From positions 81,861,501 to 81,925,500 of the forward strand of contig CM027385.1 of assembly GCA_015680905.1 (NCBI GenBank): a stretch of 64,000 nucleotides of DNA, read 5' to 3'. The notes below the pieces were generated by a model. The model was given only the letters and a program-made list of their open reading frames with translations. It was not told the origin of the DNA and ran no database searches. The first letter of the stretch is position 1. Each line of letters begins with the position of its first letter. Position numbers and translations under genes: made by a program. This document shows, piece after piece, positions 59,360 to 64,000 of this stretch. The stretch is from Coptis chinensis (Eukaryota > Streptophyta > Magnoliopsida > Ranunculales > Ranunculaceae).

Positions 59360-60083
59360 AATTCTTTAACTCCGCATTAACTAAAATAACTTCTTTATCC
59401 ACTAGTCTACTTCAAAATATTGAAAAATGCGAAAATCCCAAGTCTCTAAATTTCCTATATTGTTCCAGATCATGCATGCAGACTCTACTAAGAATTTGAT
59501 TATCTTTATTAGTTACATTCATCTCCATTCTTATTCATTAGTTTCAATAACCGCTTTCTAATTAGGCAGAATGTGATTTTGAAAGCTAAAAATATCACAA
59601 TTTAGAAAAACAGCGATGCATGGATGATCATGTTATATGTTCGCTAGATTGCCGAGAGTTTTTGAGAAGTAGTAGCATTGCGTGTGTTTGCGGATGACAG
59701 ATTAGAGAAGGGTGTCATGAGCCTCCCAATGAATTTTCATCCCAATGGAAACAAATTAGAAGTATGTAGAACTAAATCAACCAATAACTTAGACGAATCA
59801 TACATTGGACGATTTGCACAATTCGATCACACAATAGACCAGCATATAGTTAAATTATACTTAACATATTCTACTGGGCTAACAAGGGTAGGCTCTCCCT
59901 GTGTCTATTGACTATTATTATTGATGCAGGACATCAAGCATACAACATAGGATACAATCTTTAAGCATTTAATCATATGATACAATCTTTTAGTTGCTAA
60001 TATTATTGTTTTGAACAAGAATTACCCCTTTGGGGTTTACATACATATATCACATTATCATCTTTTGGACTTGATTTTCTGCT

Positions 60084-60536
60084 TCATAAGTCGTCAGCCT
60101 TGGACATAATAGAAAGCCTACTCGGTCTGGGTTGAAACACTTCTCTTCTTCTTGTTGGTGTTTTATTTCGACGAGATCCCCTCAAGGCTCTTCTTACCAA
60201 CACCTTTTCCCCAGATACTCGAGTACTTGATTCTGCTGCAACTTTATCTTCTTGATTCTTATTATCTGTTGTGTTCTTCTTTTCTGCTTGAATTTTCTTA
60301 TGAAACTTACACCTGAACGCACCCGCATGTGTCGATGGAGAGCACATGCAAGTTCTCTTTTGAACTGATGATACTTCAACACAACGCGGTTTCTTGATGC
60401 TTGGAGAAGTCGAAGGTGATGGTGATGACGACCCATAAATAATCAAAAGCCCAGAGGGAGGTCGCATTGATAAAACTGAATTTGATCGCTTTTGAAAATA
60501 TCTACTAGGTAACAAAATAGGACCACTTGTCGCCAT
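60084..60536 (-). CDS. Serine-rich-protein-like gene, right copy
   Basis: 150 residues, 146 identical to the left copy (see 37050-37502), with Lys16, Leu30, Ile33 and Arg129. The ATG at 60536 is preferred to an in-frame ATG at 60602, because only the former is conserved in both arms and the latter lies in the leader near the TATA box. The leader here is about 15 bp shorter than in the left copy. Confidence 0.8.
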   Translation of the reverse strand: MATSGPILLPSRYFQKRSNSVLSMRPPSGLLIIYGSSSPSPSTSPSIKKPRCVEVSSVQKRTCMCSPSTHAGAFRCKFHKKIQAEKKNTTDNKNQEDKVAAESSTRVSGEKVLVRRALRGSRRNKTPTRRREVFQPRPSRLSIMSKADDL

Positions 60537-60995
60537 TGATTGTTGAAGATGGGGAGAGTTTTTCTTGAACTGTAAGAGTATTGTGAACCTAAAGCTTGGC
60601 ACCGGCGTTTGTTTTATAGGCGTTGGAATTGAATTCGGACTTCAGAAGGGAGTTCTATCAGATTTCCAATTCGGTATGTTCGTGAATCGTGATTCGTGAC
60701 CAACAAGTATTCTAAATTTAACGCTATATAAAGGCGGTTCTTGTTTTCCGCGTTATTGCTTTATGGGCTTGAGTTTATGGGCCGAATTAAATGTGTACTC
60801 GTTTCCATGTTTTGTTACTCTCACCACTCTCTCACGTCCAACAAAAGTACAAAAGAAACCGAGAAATAAAACCAAATCAAAATCGTATTCCTTCTTTGTC
60901 TCTCTCGACGCCTCAGCCCACTCTCCTACTAAATATGTTTTCAAAGCCCATCATATACATTAGATTCTTTAGAGTTTAGATTTGCTCAAAATCAA

Positions 60996-62790
60996 TTTAT
61001 TAGGAACATAAAGCATGTACCGAAATAGAATTATGGAAGACAAATACTCGAAACCCAAAACTAAAATCAATTAGTCATAGTCTAGCTATAAACAAATCCA
61101 AATATTTGGCTGAAATTGTTTGTACATCAAAAAAAAAAAATCAGAATGAAACCCTTTGACAATTAGACTAACAAAATCCTTGTCAATGTTGATTTTAATC
61201 TTGTTATATCCCTGGTTAATCCAATTTGTTGTCATCACATTAATACTTACATAATCTATACCATTAAGTATGGTGTATGAGGAAGAACTGAAGAAGAGAG
61301 GGTGATGTGGGGTTAGAGAAGAAGTTAAATTGCTAAAGTTCATACAGGATTTGGAGAGGGAAGAAGTGATATTCCTTTTTTCTCATTCATGAGAGAGAAT
61401 GAAGAAGTGATATTTTATGAAATTGCCATTGGTTTTTTTTGTGTGTGTTTTATGTTGCCCACGTGAGAGGGGTATACACGTTAGCATGTCACTAAAAACG
61501 GGCCAAAAGGCCTGTCTCCCTAGAATTATTGTTTGTTACTTCGCCTCATTGTCACCAAGTTCGAAAAAAAAACGCGTTTAAAACCCGAGATATTGGCAAG
61601 GCGTCTGGTTCCAGTTTAAAACCCGGGTTTTTCAAAAAAACCCGTTTTAAACGTTTTAGACTTAAAAAACGTTTAAACCCCGAGATTTTGAAAATCTCCC
61701 GTTTAATTATTATTATTTTTTTTTAATCTAAAAGAAAACACGAAGAAGAAAAAGGAGTTTTGAAGTTTACCTTTTTGAAGAGTGGGCATTAGATTGACTT
61801 TTCTCATTTTATTATCAACCGACTCGCTTGTAAGTTAATGGTTCTTAGGAGTTGATTATAAATAGATATTCTCACTGACTAATTGGCTGAAATGAAATTA
61901 TTAACGAAAAAAGTGGGTTATAAGGTTACTAATCATTATTATATAGGGAAAAAAAGGAAAAGAAATATACTAGTTAATAATGATGAAGCGAAATTGTTCC
62001 TAATGATAATTGGAAGCAAGTGTGTTAGCTTTATATGGACTCTTATATGGGTACATCAAGCAGTTATATGTAGCTTGTACTTAAAAACAAAGTAGGGCTC
62101 AAGCACTGAAGAAGTTATGCTTGGTTAAGGTATATATTTTATTAGTATGGATAAATCAGTTGGAAGCAAAAATCTGGAGTGAAAGAGATTTGAATATGAT
62201 GATAATTTATTGTGGATGATCATTGGAGAACATAAAAAATAACTGTTTCTGGACTTTGTTCGTAGTTGGGAGTTTGGAAGGTTTTTGTATTATTTTGATT
62301 AACTTGTAAGTATATGATAACAAAGAAAAATCAGGTAATATTCAAGAACCAATAAGACTCAAACATTTTTCATTAACTTATTCTAAGCAGGCACGCTTAC
62401 ATGAAATAGTTACATTGTTTTTCTTTATTATCTATGATGCTACCATGATCCTTAATCATAAAAAGTAGTAATGCCCTTATTTTGTTTCAAATTTAATAAT
62501 TGTAAAAGAACTGAACACCTAGACTATGAATAGTTAAAGCATATACACATGTCTTGCCTAGTATTTGACCATGATGAACATCCCACAATTATTTGCACAT
62601 TTGTTGTTTCAACCTATGCAGGTCATATCAAATCGTCTCAGAGTTCGTCAAATTAGGATGTCTTTCAGACATAGTTACATATACTAATACCTTTCTACTT
62701 CCTTACATCCTCACTTCCTAACATTCCAAGAGGAGGAACTCGGGAAAGTATATGCAAATTTTATATAAAAAAATACGATGACAAATATAG
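60996..62790. other. AT-rich intergenic DNA right of the inverted repeat
   Basis: No gene recognised. At 61445-61545 there is a sequence (CGTGAGAG...ACGGG...GTCTCCCTAGAA) related to the 64-bp block found only in the left arm's promoter. Around 61570-61710 short inverted CCCG/CGTTTAAA motifs suggest a decayed DNA transposon. Confidence 0.4.
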
Positions 62791-62794
62791 CGTA

Positions 62795-63974
62795 TTAAAG
62801 AGTATGTGAATCAATACATACCGAATGTATGGCTTCATTCACATGAGGGTACAAAATTTCCTTGTAAATCGGATCTAACATGAGGATACAATTTAAGTTC
62901 CCATCCACGCATGAATTCAGAAAATTGCATAAACCAAGCATCATCCTTGCTAAAACTTGAGAACATAAGAGGAGAGGATTGAGAACAAACCGGCATGAAA
63001 TAGTTTCATAAATTTTTGTCATACTGATTGAAGTATTGAAGAAGCTCACCTTTAAATCATGATTATCACGATTTTCAGCTTGGGACTTAAGCATTCCCGT
63101 ATCGTCTACTCTGCCAAGTTTCATATCAAAAGCATTAGTAGTGACCATGGGCAAAATTTGTTGCCGTGTAACATCTACTAATTATATATATCTTTACAAA
63201 TATCGATTGAATCTTTGGCAGTTCTTCCTCCCCGCTATCTAAGGATAGCCCTAATCGATCTAGTACTTTTTCCCAATAACATTTTTCTTTAATTTATCAA
63301 ACCCTGTCCACTTTTCAAGACTATCTTCGCTTGAAACGCCTAAAAAATCTGTTGAGAAAGCATCGTAGTAGGAGTATCACCACCATAAACAAAAAGTGAA
63401 TGCTCAAGGAAAATGACATATAATGTGTCGTCTTACACTTTAATCCGCACTGGATATTCACGTTTCGAGTTGCTAGCATTATTTGTTCCCTAAGAACACG
63501 TGTGCAAGTCACCTGTTTAAGAACTCGGTAACAGTTGCAATTGTCTTCTGTCGGAATGCCTCCTTAATATTTTTTACAACCTTTTCTTGCAAGTGCGAAA
63601 GTCTGCACAAACATTGTGGAAGCATTTGTTTCCCATCTGTCATGTAAAAAATTGGAACACATGTCTCTCAAGTACCTTAGATCTTTATCACTTAAACCTA
63701 TAAACCTTTGATGATGGGTCTCCCTTATGCTTCGTAATACCAAAGTGATTATATATCTGAAAAGTCTTGTAAGATGGATATAATATAGAGGGACTGAAAG
63801 AAACAACACAATAAATGCAATAAAGTTATGCAGATTATTATAGTTTCTTATAATACGTATGATAAAGATGGACTTCATGTCTAAATGCAATAAAGTTACA
63901 GAAGATAGCACAATAAGTTTTCTTTTTAAGAACACAACTAATAATAACAACAAATTAATATAAAATATCTCCAT
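62795..63974 (-). other. Unrecognised exon-like minus-strand ORFs
   Basis: Three open pieces could be exons of one gene: 63974-63564 (with RETHHQRFIGLSDKDLRYLR and MFVQTFALARKGCKKY), 63512-63321 (TCTRVLREQIMLATRNVNI) and 63154-62795 (FDMKLGRVDDTGMLKSQAEN). The first and second have protein-like composition near 63750-63420, but a frame change near 63570 would be needed. I cannot assign a family. The gene, if real, extends beyond the window's right edge on its 5' side. Confidence 0.3.
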
Positions 63975-64000
63975 CGCATGATCTACTTTGACACATTTCA

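Larger units (their letters stand above)
58214..60995. repeat. Right arm of large inverted repeat
   Basis: 2782 bp, reverse complement of 36512-39387 with scattered substitutions and a handful of indels. Same gene content on the opposite strand. Confidence 0.95.

Noticed and set aside
36512..60995. Inverted arms as terminal repeats of one giant transposon
   Set aside because: Arms contain host genes, have no transposon-like termini or flanking target duplication, and enclose ordinary host genes. Segmental inverted duplication is simpler.
1..64000. CRISPR arrays, toxin-antitoxin, phage or other prokaryotic defence systems
   Set aside because: Repeats present are transposon LTRs, minisatellites and microsatellites. 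The DNA is clearly a plant nuclear genome.

Overview
This window is nuclear DNA from a flowering plant, most likely a eudicot. Split genes with GT-AG introns, plastid and ER housekeeping genes of plant type, plant F-box/DUF295 genes and plant retrotransposon families all point this way. No species can be named from the sequence. There is no operon structure, no CRISPR array and no bacterial gene. I found no clear new molecular system. What stands out is genome architecture: a decodable stack of nested transposons, a large inverted duplication carrying genes, and many small elements whose target-site duplications can still be read.

Left part (1-12 kb). A minus-strand F-box/DUF295 gene with a long acidic insert (350-1789) is followed by a truncated Ty1/copia remnant that carries a hAT-type MITE. 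Next is the five-exon DAD1 gene (oligosaccharyltransferase subunit, 3200-9676). Its second intron is swollen by about 4.6 kb of foreign DNA that looks like plant mitochondrial intergenic sequence. A broken plant-mobile-domain (MAIN-like) gene follows at about 10.7-11.8 kb.

Transposon stack (12.6-32.2 kb). An old Ty3/gypsy element (gag 12.6-14.3 kb, protease and reverse transcriptase 30.1-32.2 kb) was split at one spot in its zinc-knuckle region. Two insertions lie 10 bp apart: a 10.9-kb LTR retrotransposon (14276-25185, 5-bp TSD GTCAT) that has gag and protease but no reverse transcriptase or integrase, and a poly(A)-ended LINE-like retroposon (25201-30136, TSD AGCACCAGAG). The LINE itself holds a 3.2-kb solo LTR (26045-29218, TSD AGTTT). 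Removing the insertions brings the old element's gag reading frame back together.

Middle (32.2-36.5 kb). Relics of a class III alcohol dehydrogenase gene and a PPR gene lie in AT-rich sequence, followed by a short Helitron-like end.

Right part (36.5-61 kb). Two arms of about 2.8 kb (36512-39387 and 58214-60995) form an inverted repeat around 18.8 kb of unique DNA. Each arm carries an intact small serine-rich-protein gene and a dead N-terminal fragment of plastid translation initiation factor IF-2. Between the arms are an intact nine-exon metallo-beta-lactamase-fold hydrolase (minus strand), a truncated copy of the first F-box gene, an intact five-exon DUF1365 gene with a SINE in intron 1 (minus strand), and the plastid pyruvate dehydrogenase E1-beta gene (plus strand). 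An F-box-associated pseudogene abuts the right arm. The last 3 kb hold exon-like minus-strand ORFs that I do not recognise.

DAD1 and PDH E1-beta look alive apart from three small indels, all in homopolymer runs. Consensus error in the assembly is at least as likely as gene death.
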